From Strongyloides papillosus (Eukaryota > Nematoda > Chromadorea > Rhabditida > Strongyloididae), in NCBI GenBank assembly GCA_005656395.1, contig SRSI01000028.1:2108001-2172000 (forward strand): 64,000 bases of DNA, given 5' to 3'. Position 1 is the stretch's first letter. The number at the start of each line of letters is the position of its first letter. The position numbers and the translations under genes are program-made. The notes under the pieces are model-generated. The model was given only the letters and a program-made list of their open reading frames with translations, was not told the origin of the DNA and made no database searches. Positions 38,139 to 51,810 of the stretch are shown one piece after another.

Positions 38139-40191
38139 ATGAATGGAAATTATATGTATCAGGCGTATGATGGATCACAGGTAAAATATTATATTCATAT
38201 TTTAAGTACAAGAATTAATTTTTTAGAATCAATATCAAAACACTATTGATCCAGCTATGAGGAATCGTCCTAATTTCATGAATATTCCTAATAACAATAG
38301 AAATATACAGTATCAACAATCTGACATGAATAATCCATACAATTATAGTTTTCTTAATAACCCTCCACCAATGAATGGTTCCATGATGATAAATCAATGT
38401 CCACAGCCTCTTCCGCCTAATACAAAGGACAATAGTAATATGCAATTCACCATTAACAAAGGAGCGGCAAATGTGCCAAGTCATCTATCATCACCATATC
38501 GTCGTCAGGACAACAAAAATAATTCGGGTTATAGTAGTGGTGGTAAGAATAACAAAAATTCCCCCTCCTCCACAAATACTGCGAAGTCACCATTAAACGA
38601 CAACTGGAATATGGATTACAATATCCCACAAGGTAATTGGAATCCACATATAAATATTCCAATCGGCGGAATTAATCAACAATCAAACTGGGAAGATGTT
38701 AGTAGATCTCTTCCACAAAATACTAATAATTACCGTAATAATAATAGAAATAATTTCCATGATATGAGTATACCTCAAAATACCAATACTTCATATTCAC
38801 AACAACGTAGTGATATTAGGAATGTTAAATTTCCAAATATGAATCAACCTCCAAATAATCAAAACATACCAGTTATTTCTGGTAATGATATGAATTCGGG
38901 TCAATATAATCCACAACTTAATCAATACGGTGCATCGCTTTCTCGGTCTAATAGTAATAATTATTTTAACAATTCACCGGTACCTATGAATACTAGTGGT
39001 CCCAAACAAGGTATGGGGTCAAAATCGACAAAAAACTATGGCGGTAGAGTAAATTATAATTATAATAATAATCAAAATCCAAATCGCAATATTGTTCCAC
39101 AAAATAATTTATTTCCAGGAAAAGTTGGGATGTTTAATGTAACTGAAGATTCCTATTGGAAGAATCCTAATGAAGAGAATATGAGAAAACAAAAAGATAA
39201 TGGCACATCAATATGGGGTAATCCAGATAAACAAAATACATTACCAATTAAAAGATGGGCAATGGCAAATATTCCTGATCTTGTCGAAGGTAATGATCCC
39301 TCTGATGCCACTTCACCTCCTAATCCTTCCTGTAAGGTTATTGTCGCAGTTGGATGGGGTGATTTTGACAAAAAAGACGAGAAGAAAATTCAAAAAGACA
39401 CTTGTAAAGTTGCTGATGATGGCAATTTATATAATCGTGATGAAAATCGTTGGTCACCAGGAAGTGGTAAAGGTAGTAACTTTGAAACTTTTGGAAGTAA
39501 TCGTATGTTAAATATTGATTTTTTATTATTTATGTTATCATCTTTTTTTTTAGATGGCTCTGATTGGAATTTATCAGGGAATCCAAATAATATGTATACC
39601 GATATGATAAGAGGATTTCAAGGAAATAACATGCCAAATCCTTCTGATGGCCATTCATTAAGTTCTACCACTCAGGAGTTACTTAAATTGGCAGTATCTA
39701 AAAATCTTATAAATAGAAATCTTTTACCTAAATTCTATGATCCACAATCTACTGTATTATTAAACAACCTCCTTTCATTAATTTCCCAAGCGGTTATGTT
39801 GGATGATAAATTGGAAAGTATTAGAAGACTTGAAATGGGATCAACTAATGACTATGAAATGAAACAAAGACAGAATGCATTGATTGTAGAGATTGCTAAA
39901 ATTAAAAATGAAATTATTATGGTATCGGAAAATTTGAATAACAGAGCTTTTGGTAATACTTTATCAGTAAATGGTAATCTTCCACCGAATCATTTGGTTA
40001 ATAATGTCCATAAAGATATCAATCTCGCTGCTTTTACAGATGAATATCTTTTTGAAAATATCTCTTCAACACCAAACTTTCATTTCGATAGTGCCACAGC
40101 TGCCGTTAGTCGTTCATTAGCTAATCTTGATATATCTGGTAATGGTGATGAGACTTCAGATCACCTTTTCCATAGTGACGTCTGGAAATAA
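38139..40191 (+). CDS. ain-1: GW182-family microRNA effector (AIN-1-like)
   Basis: Three exons (38139-38180, 38227-39502, 39554-40191) give 651 residues. The protein is dominated by Asn, Gln, Ser, Pro and Gly, with tryptophans in small polar contexts (DNWNMD, GNWNPH, SNWEDV, SIWGNP, GWGDFD, SDWNLSG), as in GW182 proteins, where they contact Argonaute and the PAN/NOT deadenylases. Residues about 479-520 (ELLKLAVSKNLINRNLL ... VLLNNLLSLISQ) resemble the leucine-rich segment that TNRC6/GW182 proteins carry after their GW region. No RRM is visible, which fits the short worm AIN proteins. The role would be cytoplasmic mRNA silencing by microRNAs. The second intron is 51 nt, has no stop codon and would read through in frame. 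Its translation is a hydrophobic insert foreign to this protein, so splicing is the better model. AATAAA lies at 40201. Confidence 0.75.
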
Positions 40192-43100
40192 ATCATTAAC
40201 AATAAATGAAAAAAAATCTCTCCTCATATTTGTAGACAATATATGAAAACTACAAAAGTTTATTTTTTTTATTTTGCATTTCTAATATATGGGTTAAAAT
40301 ATGTGCATCTAAAATATACAATAATATTAGAAAACATTTCAATTTTATTATTAATTGAATTTTAGATTTATTAACAAAAAAGTATGTATTTTAAAACATC
40401 TTTCGCAATTTTTATTTTGAAAAGTTTACATTTCATTTATTGTGTTACTATTTTTTATATATCAACAACTTACAAAATTCTTTTTGTTTTAAAATAACAT
40501 ATCCATTCTTTCTTAATTAATTATTATATAGATAAAAAAATTTTTTCCAATAAATTGTTAAATATTTATAGTGGTGATTAAAATATAATAGTGAAAGTAG
40601 AAAATTTATTAATGACATTTTTATTACTCTAAAAAGTTAGAGAAGATTATAACCTATACATCTTATCATTCTTCCACCTCTCTACTATTTCCAAAACTTT
40701 CTGGTATGGTAAGGTGTCTTGATTTACTGTATCAACTAGTGCAAAAATCAAATGTTTTTTCATCCTTTCTTTACTTTTGAATACTTTTATAAAATTGAAT
40801 CTGAAATTTTTTGACTTCAAATGATATATCATTGATGGTTCTATCAGAATATCAAATTTTTTTTAGGAAAGTTTAACGATAAATTATGTAAAATGTCAAT
40901 AAATCATTCAAAATAACATCTTTTTTGCACTATTCTCTAATTTATATTGTATGCATGTAGACCATTTAATACATATGTACATTTTATAATATAATAGATA
41001 TTTATAACTAATTTAGGGGGAAATAAAATTCAAAGTAATAATGATATTCTACACCATTAAAATTATAAATGCCATTTTATTATATATATTATTATCTTTT
41101 AATTTAATATACAGCCTATCATTGCAATTATTTCTATTTGAAGTGTTAAATTTTTATAAATAGAATGTAAAAATTTGATGATACATAGGCCCTAATAAAA
41201 TAATATTATTATATAGTGTTTTTCCTAAAACAACATCTTTATGAAATTAATAGTATGAATTTATGTTTAAATAGTATGATAATAGTAATTAGATATAATT
41301 TTGAAATATATGTTAATTGAAAATTTTTATCATACTTTACCTATCACTTTCAAATCCAATGTTAAAAAAAATTGATTCAATATTTTTTTCTGACAATAAT
41401 ATCGCAATAGATTTTTTATTGTTTTATAAGGTTCCTCAAAAGATGACGCTAGTTTTCAACAGTATATTTTTTATATGCCTGTTGTTTACTTGGATTATAT
41501 TTACTGTTATTATATATTTCACCTTGTAGCCATATTAAAGAATATCATTGTAATAAATTTTTGTATTATATTAAATTTGATGGCTTCATTATTCTAAAAT
41601 TAACGAGATCGAAAATTGATTATTAAAGCATTTTATAAGATAGCTTTAATATACTGGATTTAAGATGGCGAGAATACTAATGATACATTTACTTTGGATT
41701 CATCTAATTCAACGAGCTATACATTGATGAAAAAAAAGAGCACTAAAAGGTAGTAGAAATTATATATAATGAGAGAGTCTAATAAGCCAACTAGGATAAG
41801 AAGAACTATTATATTATCTTAAATAAAAAACAATTCAAACGATAAAAATAACACACTTTTGGCTTATATTATAATCTATTGTCAAAAATAGATCTTATGC
41901 AACAATTAATGCCTTTAGCTATGAAGCTCTTTTTCGCCCATCATTCTTTCCAGATTTTTTATCATCAGATGGTCCTTTCTTTAAGAATGTATGATTTTTA
42001 AAATTTATCAGTTTCAAACCATAAGTTATCTTTGACAGATCTGGCAAACATCGAAATATTATAATTAGTATATTACATTTTTGTTTATCTTTGAAAAAAC
42101 AATTTAACGTTATCATTGGTCTTGTTTTACCACTTGACTAATAAGAAGTAAACTTCTAAATTAATCACAAAAAATTTAATTAATTAATTATTTTACATGC
42201 AAAAATGTGACGTAAATATAATATAGCATTGGAGAAATATTTTAATGTGATTCTTTTTGTTATCACTAAACTATAATAGTATTAACGATAAACTGTTCTT
42301 TAGATGACAATCAATTGCGATAAATAATATTTCTTGATAAAAAATTTCCACACCTGAAATGAACAAAAAAAGATATCAAATTTTTTAGAAATAAAACAAT
42401 CTAATTATTTTATTTAAGATAATAATTAGAAACTTTTACGATATAGACAAGAAAATTAGATAAAGCTTTAAAGAAAACCACCAAACATTGTTAGATAAGA
42501 AATTCCTTATTGAATGTGTCTCTAAAATGAATAAATAAAAAACATTTTTTTAAAAATACAATGTTTAATAGCTTATTATTGTATCAAATATATTTTATGA
42601 TTATATGATACTTTGTATCTATTATCACTATAAAATACTTATATTTAAAATGTTATCTTGTTAATATTTTAAAGATTCTCACGAAAATTAAAATTTTATC
42701 ATTAAAAATTATTGTTACGTAGGCAATTTCTAATGATAAAAAGGTTATTAATACTTACAATTTAATCAATGAATAATTTTTGACATCGTTAACAATGTAA
42801 AAAGATAATATAAATGAAAAATAACTTAGACCATCTTTGTTGAATGTTAATATTCAACAGTTTTATAGTTTTTATCATCCAATATTATCCAATTCCTTTG
42901 CAAATTATTTCTTCATCAATAAAAAAAATAATACTTGGTTGAGTAAAAAAATGATTGCTTTTTAATTAATCTTTCAATTATTCAAAATTTATAATAAATA
43001 TTTTATAGTATGAAATACGTGTTAGTTTGTTAAGTAAATATAAAAGTGGCCGAAAAAAAAGTGTGATTTGTCGAAATATTAAAAGTACATTAGGTAAAGG

Positions 43101-44794
43101 ATTACTTAAAAATACGTAATGCGTAGGTGATTTAAAATATTACGCAATATTGGCGTGAAATATGGAGAATATGTGAATTGTTTATATACCATGTATCTAT
43201 AATCAGTTGCTTAATCTTTTAACATATTATGAAACTATTAAGTTAGAAAATAATTCCTAAAAATTGTTCAAATGAACTAGAAAATGAAAATAATGCTTAA
43301 ATTTTTGTGAAACTATATAGTTCATTATTATTCCATGACAATGAACAAAGTCTTTTTTCAAAAATTTCACTTTAAAGTCTATAAAGAATAATATATGAAA
43401 CTTTCCCTCATCCACTCTATCAATTAAAACTATCTCCATAAATTTTCTGCTTTATTTAAACATTTTGATTATTTTTTTTTGTTAAAAAGTTTATCATTAA
43501 TCGGTACACTTTTTAATGACTTTATTACTTCTAGAACTTCAGAATTTTCATAATACACGAACAAGCAGTCAAATATGTCGTTAGTGAGGTTTTTTGATTG
43601 AAATATTGTTTGTTTTGGTTATTGGAATTTGCTTTAACTAATTAAAAGGATTTTAACTTTTTTATCCGTTTATCCGTTAAAAATAATATTCTTAACTAAA
43701 TATTAAAGAAGACATCAAATTTATTATTTTAATATTTATATGGGACGAGAGTTTGTTAAAAATTAAGAACGTTGTTAAATACTATTAGAGACTTTTTAGC
43801 TGATAAAGTAAATATTATTTAAAGAATAATTGTGCCATATTGGCTTTTTAATAATAATTTTTATACATTAATATATATAAAACTTGTAAAATCTGAATGA
43901 TTACGTTAATAGTATATCATAATTCCTTTTTATATTATTATCAGTTCTATGTTACAAAAATATAAGATGAACCTCTTAAAATAGATCCGGATTTAAGGAT
44001 GAATTTTATGAAAAAATGCAAGATAGCATTTCAAAGAAGGTTTTAAAATAGTAGTAAGAATCCTTTAAGAGAAGGAAGATAACAGTATTATTGTATCAAT
44101 TTTTTTCAACAACAACACAGATTCTATAATTATTTTTTTATAACGATAATTATTTGATGTAAATAATTAAACATTCATTTATTCCAACATAGATAGCATA
44201 ACAATATAATACTTATTATCTATTATCATACTACAAATTATTTTTCGAAAACAACATAATTAAATATTAAATTTTTCAAATAAAAGTACATTTAATCAAC
44301 TTTGTTAATATTATCATCGAATTTTTCGTTCACACACAGTATATATATACATTAAAGAAAACACAGTGAAAATGTTGTTTATATTCCACAAAACATTGAA
44401 TGTTGGCATAATAAAATAATGTAAAAAAAATTGATTATAATATGCTTAGTGAATGAAAAAATTACTGTTTATATAAACAATATCTCTTTGAGCATATAGT
44501 AGCAAGACTAAAAAATTAAAATGTATTGTTAAATGACGCAATTTTTTTAATTAACATCAATCCATTCTTTAGAATGATAACAAAATTAACTTCTTGTTTA
44601 TTATATCAGATTCAAATATATATAAAGTACAAAATTGGCTATTTAAAAGAAATTATTTTTGGATGAATTAGAATTTCATGATGGTATTATGTATTCCTCA
44701 TTTGACATCAAAAAACTTGAGTGAAATGACAAAAATTATTGAGAACAGTTAATGGTAATAAAGTGTACATATATATAAAACGTTTAACCTTTTT
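40192..44794. other. Intergenic with one doubtful short frame
   Basis: About 4.6 kb of AT-rich DNA between the ends of two converging genes (ain-1-like and the K2P channel). AATAAA at 40201 probably ends the ain-1-like transcript. Apart from the doubtful frame at 40647-40832, I see no coding region, RNA gene or repeat. Confidence 0.5.
40647..40832 (-). CDS. Short hypothetical ORF, doubtful
   Basis: A 61-codon frame on the minus strand. Its second half (ALVDTVNQDTLPYQKVLEIVE) looks less AT-driven than the other short frames in this spacer. A CTGATAG acceptor-like site lies 8 nt before the ATG. No domain is recognised and no partner exon was found. It may be a chance frame, a 3' exon of a small gene, or a decayed piece. 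Confidence 0.2.
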   Translation of the reverse strand: MIYHLKSKNFRFNFIKVFKSKERMKKHLIFALVDTVNQDTLPYQKVLEIVERWKNDKMYRL

Positions 44795-47700
44795 TTAAAG
44801 ATATGCAGGTTGTTCTGGTCTTAAAGCCACCAATCGTCTAAAATATTCATTGTCTCTAAAGAAGTCTGATTGAAAACTGTTGTGGCGTATTGTATTCATT
44901 TGCGAGGTCGTCTCATCGATAAATCTCATCTTCATCAATAAATCATGTGGTTCAAATGGTCTATCTCTTAATTCATTATCTAAGAAATCCCTTACATCAC
45001 TCCATGTAACTTTACCACCTTTCTTTTTTCTCATAGCACCTAATAATGCCACAATTTCCCTTAACTCTTCACTCATGCCTAAAAATCTCTTAGCTCTACC
45101 AAAGTAATGAATTCTGGTAAAGTATGCTTTAAGATGAGTTGATGCTAAATCTACACACATAGTTACAACTGAAAGACCAACTATTACGAAGGCCACAATC
45201 AATGACAAAAAGAGGTAGTCTTTCACAACAATATCACCCAACCCAACTGTGACAATTAAATTAAAACCAAAATGAAAGGCATGTATGAAGGACCATGTTC
45301 GTTCCCAATTAATAAACATTGCTGATCCCATTGAACAGTATAAACATATACAACCAACATAAGCACCTATAGGAAACCATAACTTTTCCTCAGCACCGTC
45401 TATTCCTAACATTTCTAATGTATCTAGATTACCATTAGCTTCTTGTAACGATTTCCTCCTAATATACCTCTTGCGACAAAATATTTTTTGAAAGTGATGC
45501 TACAATTTTTTATAATTAACAATATATATATATCAATAAAATATACCTTGATTTGCCTAGTTATTCGATTCCAATTATTAACAAATTTTAGTAACGTTTC
45601 AGAAAGAAATTTACCAATATCTGCTGCTGTTATAAACATTAATGGTATCCCAACTAAAGCAAATACTACAGCAAAAACTTTTCCAACATCTGTATCAACA
45701 GAAACCTCACCATATCCACAAGTAGTTAGAACAGTTAATACATATAAAAGAGCTGTTGGAAATGTCCATTTATTATGCATATTATCAAGATTATCTGGTT
45801 GTAAAAGTTCTTTTCTTATTGGTCTCCTATCATCAACTAACTCTGAAACTGATACCATATATTCGCTAAAAAAATGTTACCATAAAAAATAGATATTAAA
45901 AAAAGGTAAGATAAAAAAATAAAACTACCGAAATTGTGAGGACCATTCTTCATGATCAATACTTCTAATACCATTTTGTACATCATTTAAAGTTAACCAA
46001 CTATGTGATGTAAAATTTGTCATTAAATTAGTTAACCTAACGAGTTTTCTAGATCTTGCCATTAATTCTGTCCTCGTTTCCAGTAACATCAATATCCATG
46101 CTCCAAAACATAGGTATCCCACTAGAACTGATACCAAGATGACATGTGGTATTAATATTTTGATGTACTGAAACATTTTCAATGATAATTATAATGATAA
46201 ATTATAAAATTATTTCGTTTTTTATTTAATCTTTTATATACTCAACAATTCATTATCATCACTTAATTATTCACCCACTCTTTATCTCTTTTCATTTGCA
46301 TATCCCTTTTATTATAATAAATTATTCTATCGTTGATGGAGAAAAAGATCTTTTAATACAACTATGTATCTTAAAAATCCTAAATCCACTTATTTTTACT
46401 ATCAAAACTGTAAGTTATGCATATGGATTATACACTCCCTCTCCCAAAATATCTTCAAAAAGATTAATTTAACAACAAAAAAGAAAAAGATGACGCTTAT
46501 GTTGTTGAGAGTAAATAATTGTTACTATAAATTTGTATAAAAAATTATTTTCTATCAAAAATTATCTTAACAACAAATTCTACTTTATTAAAAAATATGG
46601 GTTTTTGTAATATAATGTACATATAACATATTTAGATGACAAATTGGTCTTAAGATAAAAATAGACCTTTACCGTTACAATTATGTAACGACTTCGATCT
46701 CCATCAAAATGTTAGTATTATATCCCATGAGGAATGGTCAGTGTGTCTGCAGGAGGGGATATTTGTAAGAAGATGATTTATTTGATAAATATAATGCTTA
46801 AAATTTTAAAATATTGTTTTGCCTGTAACAAAAAAAATCTCATCTTTTGAATAACATTTTCACATTCCAAACTATAGTATTATAGTAATTTGAGACAATA
46901 CAATATTAAAAAATTACTTAAACTATCTTATCTCTCTTACACTTATTAAAATTTATTAAATTCTCCACCAAAAACTTATAATTTTAAAAAGCTCCCTAAT
47001 TGCTAACAATTTTGCTTCTATAATAGTAAAACAATAGTAAAAAGGACATAAATATAAAAGAGAAAAATTTAAGAAAAGTATCATAAATATGATTATAAAT
47101 AATATATTCTATTATTATCATAAAAATATCCAACAAAAGATTCCTTCAAAAATATACTACAATTGGTTTAGGGAAAATGTAAAAATAATGATGGGAAAAG
47201 ACTTAATTTATGTGATAGAAATTATAATTTTAAGTAGATATTAAAAGAATAATAAAAATTTTAACAATTATATAACAAACAACTTACTTTAACTGTTTGT
47301 TGTGGACATGTCAATGGTTCCTTTCCTTCACCATCATCCTTCAATGTATCTGTTATTATTGTTGCTCCATCATCATCTATTAAACCTGCCTGCGAAGTTA
47401 ATGGAATCCCATCCCATCTTCCACCAACATGATCTTAAAAAAAATAGTAAAAATAAATATAAGAGAAAAATAATTTTTTTGTCCTTGATAACTGTTATAG
47501 AAGAATAAAATTTTTTAGTGATAAAAAATATATCCATAACGGAATTTATTATTTTTTATAAGGTACCTATAACTATTCGTCCATCCTCTTGAATTGAAAT
47601 AGTTGGTCTTCTTAAATATATAGATTTCCCAACTTTACTTAATCTTCTATGTTCATATTCCCTAGAAATGATAGATTCAGGTGGTGTTAAGACACCACCA

Positions 47701-48152
47701 TCATCAACATTATGAACTAATTGAAGATATGAGGTAGGATGTGAAATTGTACCATGACGTCTAACAGTTACATTATTATTAATTGTAGTATTATTATTAA
47801 GTCCTCCCGTCTCAAGTTGAACATCCTGTGAATGAGCTCTTTGTGTTGATGTGGAGTCAAGTGCAAATGGTAATACAGCTACAGATGCTGCTATGAATGG
47901 TGCATTTTCAATACCACGATCACGTCGAAGGTGTGATGATGTTGTTTCCTCAACTATATTAACAACTGGATCATCAATATTGAGACGCCTACATATTGAT
48001 ACCCTTTCTGGTTGATGGTGAATTGTTGTTGGACTTCTAGGTGGATGCTCAAGTGCCTCTCTAACTACGGGTGGTATTTCACGTAATTGTGATGGAAATA
48101 TTGTAGGTCTCCTTATAATAGTAGTTTTGGGATGAGGCGAATAAAAAAACAT
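44795..48152 (-). CDS. Two-pore-domain K+ channel (TWK/K2P), isoform from the most proximal first exon
   Basis: Five exons on the minus strand (48152-47567, 47433-47288, 46167-45929, 45865-45547, 45499-44795) give 664 residues. The ATG at 46176 lies inside an ATGTTTCAG acceptor and is not the real start: the phase-0 junction ACAGTTAAA/TACATC joins it to the exon above. Residues 1-244 are a polar cytoplasmic N-terminus. TM1 is about 248-275. The first pore helix leads to T372-C-G-Y-G376. TM2 is near 385-405, TM3 near 470-490. The second filter is T514-V-G-L-G518, and TM4 follows at about 525-548. The C-tail of about 115 residues is basic and contains FGRAKRFLGM and WSDVRDFLDNELRD. Two pore loops in one chain define K2P leak channels, which set resting potential in nerve and muscle. 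I cannot assign a specific twk number. Five further first exons lie upstream. Confidence 0.88.
47288..47433 (-). CDS. Shared linker exon of the K2P gene
   Basis: A 146-nt exon bounded by TTTTTAAG and GTAAGTTG, entering in phase 1 and leaving in phase 0. It encodes a 48-49-residue acidic, polar linker (GGRWDGIPLTSQAGL ... EGKEPLTCPQQTVK) directly before TM1. It is the common acceptor that all six candidate first exons can join in frame, and it is shorter than a typical ORF-length cut-off. Confidence 0.75.
47567..48152 (-). CDS. K2P alternative first exon 1 (proximal)
   Basis: It starts at the ATG at 48152 and encodes 195 residues plus one base. The donor is GTACCT after ATAG. The peptide is Arg/Pro/Thr-rich with many possible phosphorylation sites and no fold that I recognise. 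It spans the N-terminus MFFYSPHPKTT to DGRIVI. Being the largest and nearest first exon, it is probably the reference isoform. Confidence 0.7.
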
Positions 48153-49447
48153 GATATATGGGTTGAAATGTTAGAAAAATATAGATGAAGAAATAATTTT
48201 AGATAATTTTTTTGTTTTCAATAAAAATTAAACTATTATTCTTTAAACAAGACCACCAAATTGTTTATAAAATTTGAGCATCTCTTTTTGTCGTTTAATA
48301 ATAATTATTTTGTCAAGCCTATTAAAATGGCTCATAAGTAAGTTATTGAAAATATAATTACAATAAAAAAATTGAATATAACTTATCAAGAGTAAAAATT
48401 TAGTTGACCAAAAATTTTTATAATTTTTATCAACAAAGATTGTTAAGAAACAATAAATAATATTACTCCTCCTTTTTTTAGTGTCAAATTTTTGTAGTTA
48501 GAACAGTGCTATATAATATGGTTATAATAAAAGTTCAACACAAATATCTTTTTTGTTTGTAAGTAATAATAAAAAAATCTGATGAAAAAGAATACACAGG
48601 ATATGTTCTATTAAAACTAATATTTTTCATATACATAGATATGGAAGTGTCAAAATTGAAAGTGATGCAATTGTATTCTCAACTTTATCAGTTAGACTTT
48701 TTATCTCTTTAACGCTACCATACATAATATTTTACATGGCGTTAAACTTTTTCCAAAATTGACAAAAAGGCAAAACCAAAATTTGGAGGAGTTTTATCAT
48801 ATCAAAGATATAACAATAATTTTAAAATATCTTTTTATATTTATAGAATATGTATATATATTGTGTTATGTACCACTAAATAACCAATTCAAAAATATAA
48901 ATATATATAGATATAAGTATATATATACGCACAGTCATTTTGCCAACCAAATCTTAAAAGACTTTTAAGATTTCTGTTAAAAAAATGTCACATTACTAAG
49001 TAACATCAACACCACAAGTTGAAGGATAAGTAAAGAAATATTCAAAGTTACACATTCTTAATATATGATAAACATAAAAATACTTGAAGCTGTCAAAAAA
49101 TTACTCATCCAACATCTCGTCTCATAGATATTAACTTTAAACTTAATCTAAACTTTTATCAATTAAAAAAATATTTATTATTTTTATAAACAAAAAAGTC
49201 CTTTAGCTTTCGCCGAAAATAGAGTGTTCTCCTAATAAAGTGCAATCAAGATGCTTTTTTTTTACAATTAATCATTAGTATATTAATGATAAACTAAAGT
49301 CAATAAATCACTTTGATTGATAGCTAAAAAAGTCCAAATACCATAGTAGATACAATATGATATTTTTTTTATTAAAAGAGTACAAGAGAAAGTAGTAAAG
49401 TAAGGAATTATAAAAAAAAGCTAAACAAAGGAAATCAAATATTTTAC

Positions 49448-49871
49448 CTGGATGATTTAGTTGGAAGGATGATTTTGAAGTACTTATACCAGCAGTACTT
49501 CTAATTAAACCCGCTGTTTTAAATAAAGCAACAGCAGGACTGTAATCTTCACCTCGTATAGATTGTGTAAAAATCATATCATCAATCTCAGGTACCTGTT
49601 GTTGATATCTAAATGATGAATGGTGCCTGGAAATTTTTCTTCTCCCACGTAAAGTAGTAGAGTTACCAAAAATTTCAGGAGTAGATTTTCTCTTATAGGT
49701 ATGGCAAGAATTTTTAAAATAATTAATATTACCAATATTTGAAGAGTCAAACGGTAGAATTATATTATTATTAGAAGGCCCAAAAAGTGCATTTAAATTG
49801 ATTGAACTAGTGGTATTAGTTAATGCTGCTTGTTGCTCTCTTTGTTGTTGCCTATAGAATCGGTAAAACAT
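49448..49871 (-). CDS. K2P alternative first exon 2
   Basis: ATG at 49871; 141 codons plus one base; donor GTAAAA after CATCCAG, leaving phase 1. The product begins MFYRFYRQQQREQQ and contains Asn/Ser-rich and basic segments (TLRGRRKISRHHSSFRYQQQ) and ends SSFQLNHP. The frame continues past the donor into AT-rich, hydrophobic sequence, which marks the intron. It joins the exon at 47433 in frame. Confidence 0.6.
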
Positions 49872-50666
49872 ATTGCGGAAGATCAAATTATATATTAACT
49901 TGAATAATAATAACCCAAATGTAACATAAAAATATCGCTATTGTCTTTTTGGGGCAAAAGCTTTTATTTTATGTGTTTTATAAATTTTAAGGTTACCACT
50001 AAATAAATACAAATATGTTTTTTTTTGATGAATAAATAATCAAAAAATTGTAACGTTTATTGGATTGTGGATGATACAAACAAACTGGTGCATATATTAA
50101 CTTGGGTTTTATATCTTTGATATCTTATTTTGATGAGAAAATTTTTATGTGGTATGGGAAGTAATTATAGAATATATTTAGAAATTCAACTTATAACTAA
50201 CCAGAATCTTAGAAATTAGCGTGTCAAAACATAGTGTAGGAAATAATAAAGTCAAAGTAACAGTTTTCGGCTTCTTTTTACTCATTTTTATACTATTCAA
50301 AAATTAGGAAGCCATTTACAATAGGATATTATATGAAGAGATAGTATTTTAAAAATATATCAACGTTCTTTTATAAAATATATATGGGAGAAGAAGATAA
50401 TATATATATTTGGGTGAATATAATGAAAATGAGCTATTATTTTAAACAAAAGATGTTGATATATATATCCAACTAAGATATACTGGAATTAGTTTATAGT
50501 GTATTTTAACCATATTATTATTAGTAAGTCCAAAAATTTGTTATTTAAAATTAAATAAATATTGTATGTAAATGTTAAAAAAATAACATTTCCTTGTCAT
50601 TTCTCTTTTTTAAACAATAAATTATTTATTTTTGCTAAAAGACAATTGTCTCTTATTTTATCTCAC

Positions 50667-50829
50667 CTTTTTGCGAAAGTTTTGAAAAGTCTCTTGTTGA
50701 TGATTGAGTTATTTTTCTGGATACTGTACCAGAAATAGTATGAATACCAAAATAAGTATCATCATATGGAGTACTACCACATTTTTCCCAAATATTCCTA
50801 ATAAAATTATCAGACTTTACATATAACAT
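50667..50829 (-). CDS. K2P alternative first exon 3 (short)
   Basis: ATG at 50829, only 54 codons plus one base, then a good GTGAGA donor, again phase 1. It encodes MLYVKSDNFIRNIWEKCGST followed by a Ser/Thr-rich end (TRDFSKLSQK). A TTCTATTTAG acceptor-like site lies 4 nt before the ATG, as for a trans-spliced leader. Composition is clearly coding-like compared with the flanks. Confidence 0.55.
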
Positions 50830-51810
50830 TCTATCTAAATAGAAAAGAAGTAAAGAATATTTTATATGAATACCTCAATAGTATAAATAAAATCAAAACT
50901 AATTCTTACTCCTAACTATTTATATATTTCTTTAACTATATACCAAAAAAGAGACTATTATTATAGTATTAAGAACCTTATTAAAATGCAATTTTTCATA
51001 ACCATCTAACATGTTAAGCACTTTCTACTTAAAATTAGTATAAAATGGTAATAATTAAAATTATGTCTAACGGAGGTCCTTTAAAAAGGAATATTACAGT
51101 TAAGAATAACAAGTATAATTTTCTCAGCATGATGAAAAATTTAGAATATTTTGTTAAAAATAACATAATAAAAATGTCTCTCCAAAATAAGGTAATCCCA
51201 TTAACTTTTGTCCTTTAAAGTACATCTATATCATTATTATCTTACATTATCTAAAATAATTCAAAAAAAACTAATTAAAAATTTAATATTAACTAATGGG
51301 AACATGAAAACATCTGTATGAAATTAAAATTTTATAGAAAAATGTAACTATAATTAGAAAAAAATGTTTTATATATTTGGGCTGAGTCTAAGATTTAATA
51401 ACCCATTCACATGGATTCTTAATTACTTTGTTTTTTGTTGTTTTTTTTTAACTTGATCTGAGTAAATTTTATTTTTTACTATGAATATTTACAACATACT
51501 CATATTCTTGTACTCCTTACATATTTCTTCCTCTCAAAAAAAACGAAAGATAGATTAATAAAATTTTTTGATGAAATGACTTCAAATATAAAAACTAGTT
51601 AATATCTTTATAATATATGTTAGAAAAAATTTCATTTATATCAAAATTGAAATTAAAATTAATGACTATCACCAAAAGGAGGTTATAAAAATTTTTAATG
51701 TCCTATGAGATATATCAAACCATGGTACACATACATAAAAACATTAATTAAATTTTGTAAAAAATAATGTCCATACATTTATTTAGTATTATAAAAATTT
51801 GTAAACTCAC

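Noticed and set aside
38215..38662. Antisense frames over the ain-1-like gene
   Set aside because: They are shadows of the Asn/Gln-rich coding strand (AAT/CAA repeats read backwards).
41317..41529. 70-codon hydrophobic plus-strand frame
   Set aside because: It begins at TTG, has no early ATG and looks like AT-rich noise.
46174..46176. ATG directly upstream of the K2P channel core as a start codon
   Set aside because: It is part of ATGTTTCAG, a strong splice acceptor, and the phase-0 join to the exon ending at 47288 gives a longer, coherent N-terminus.
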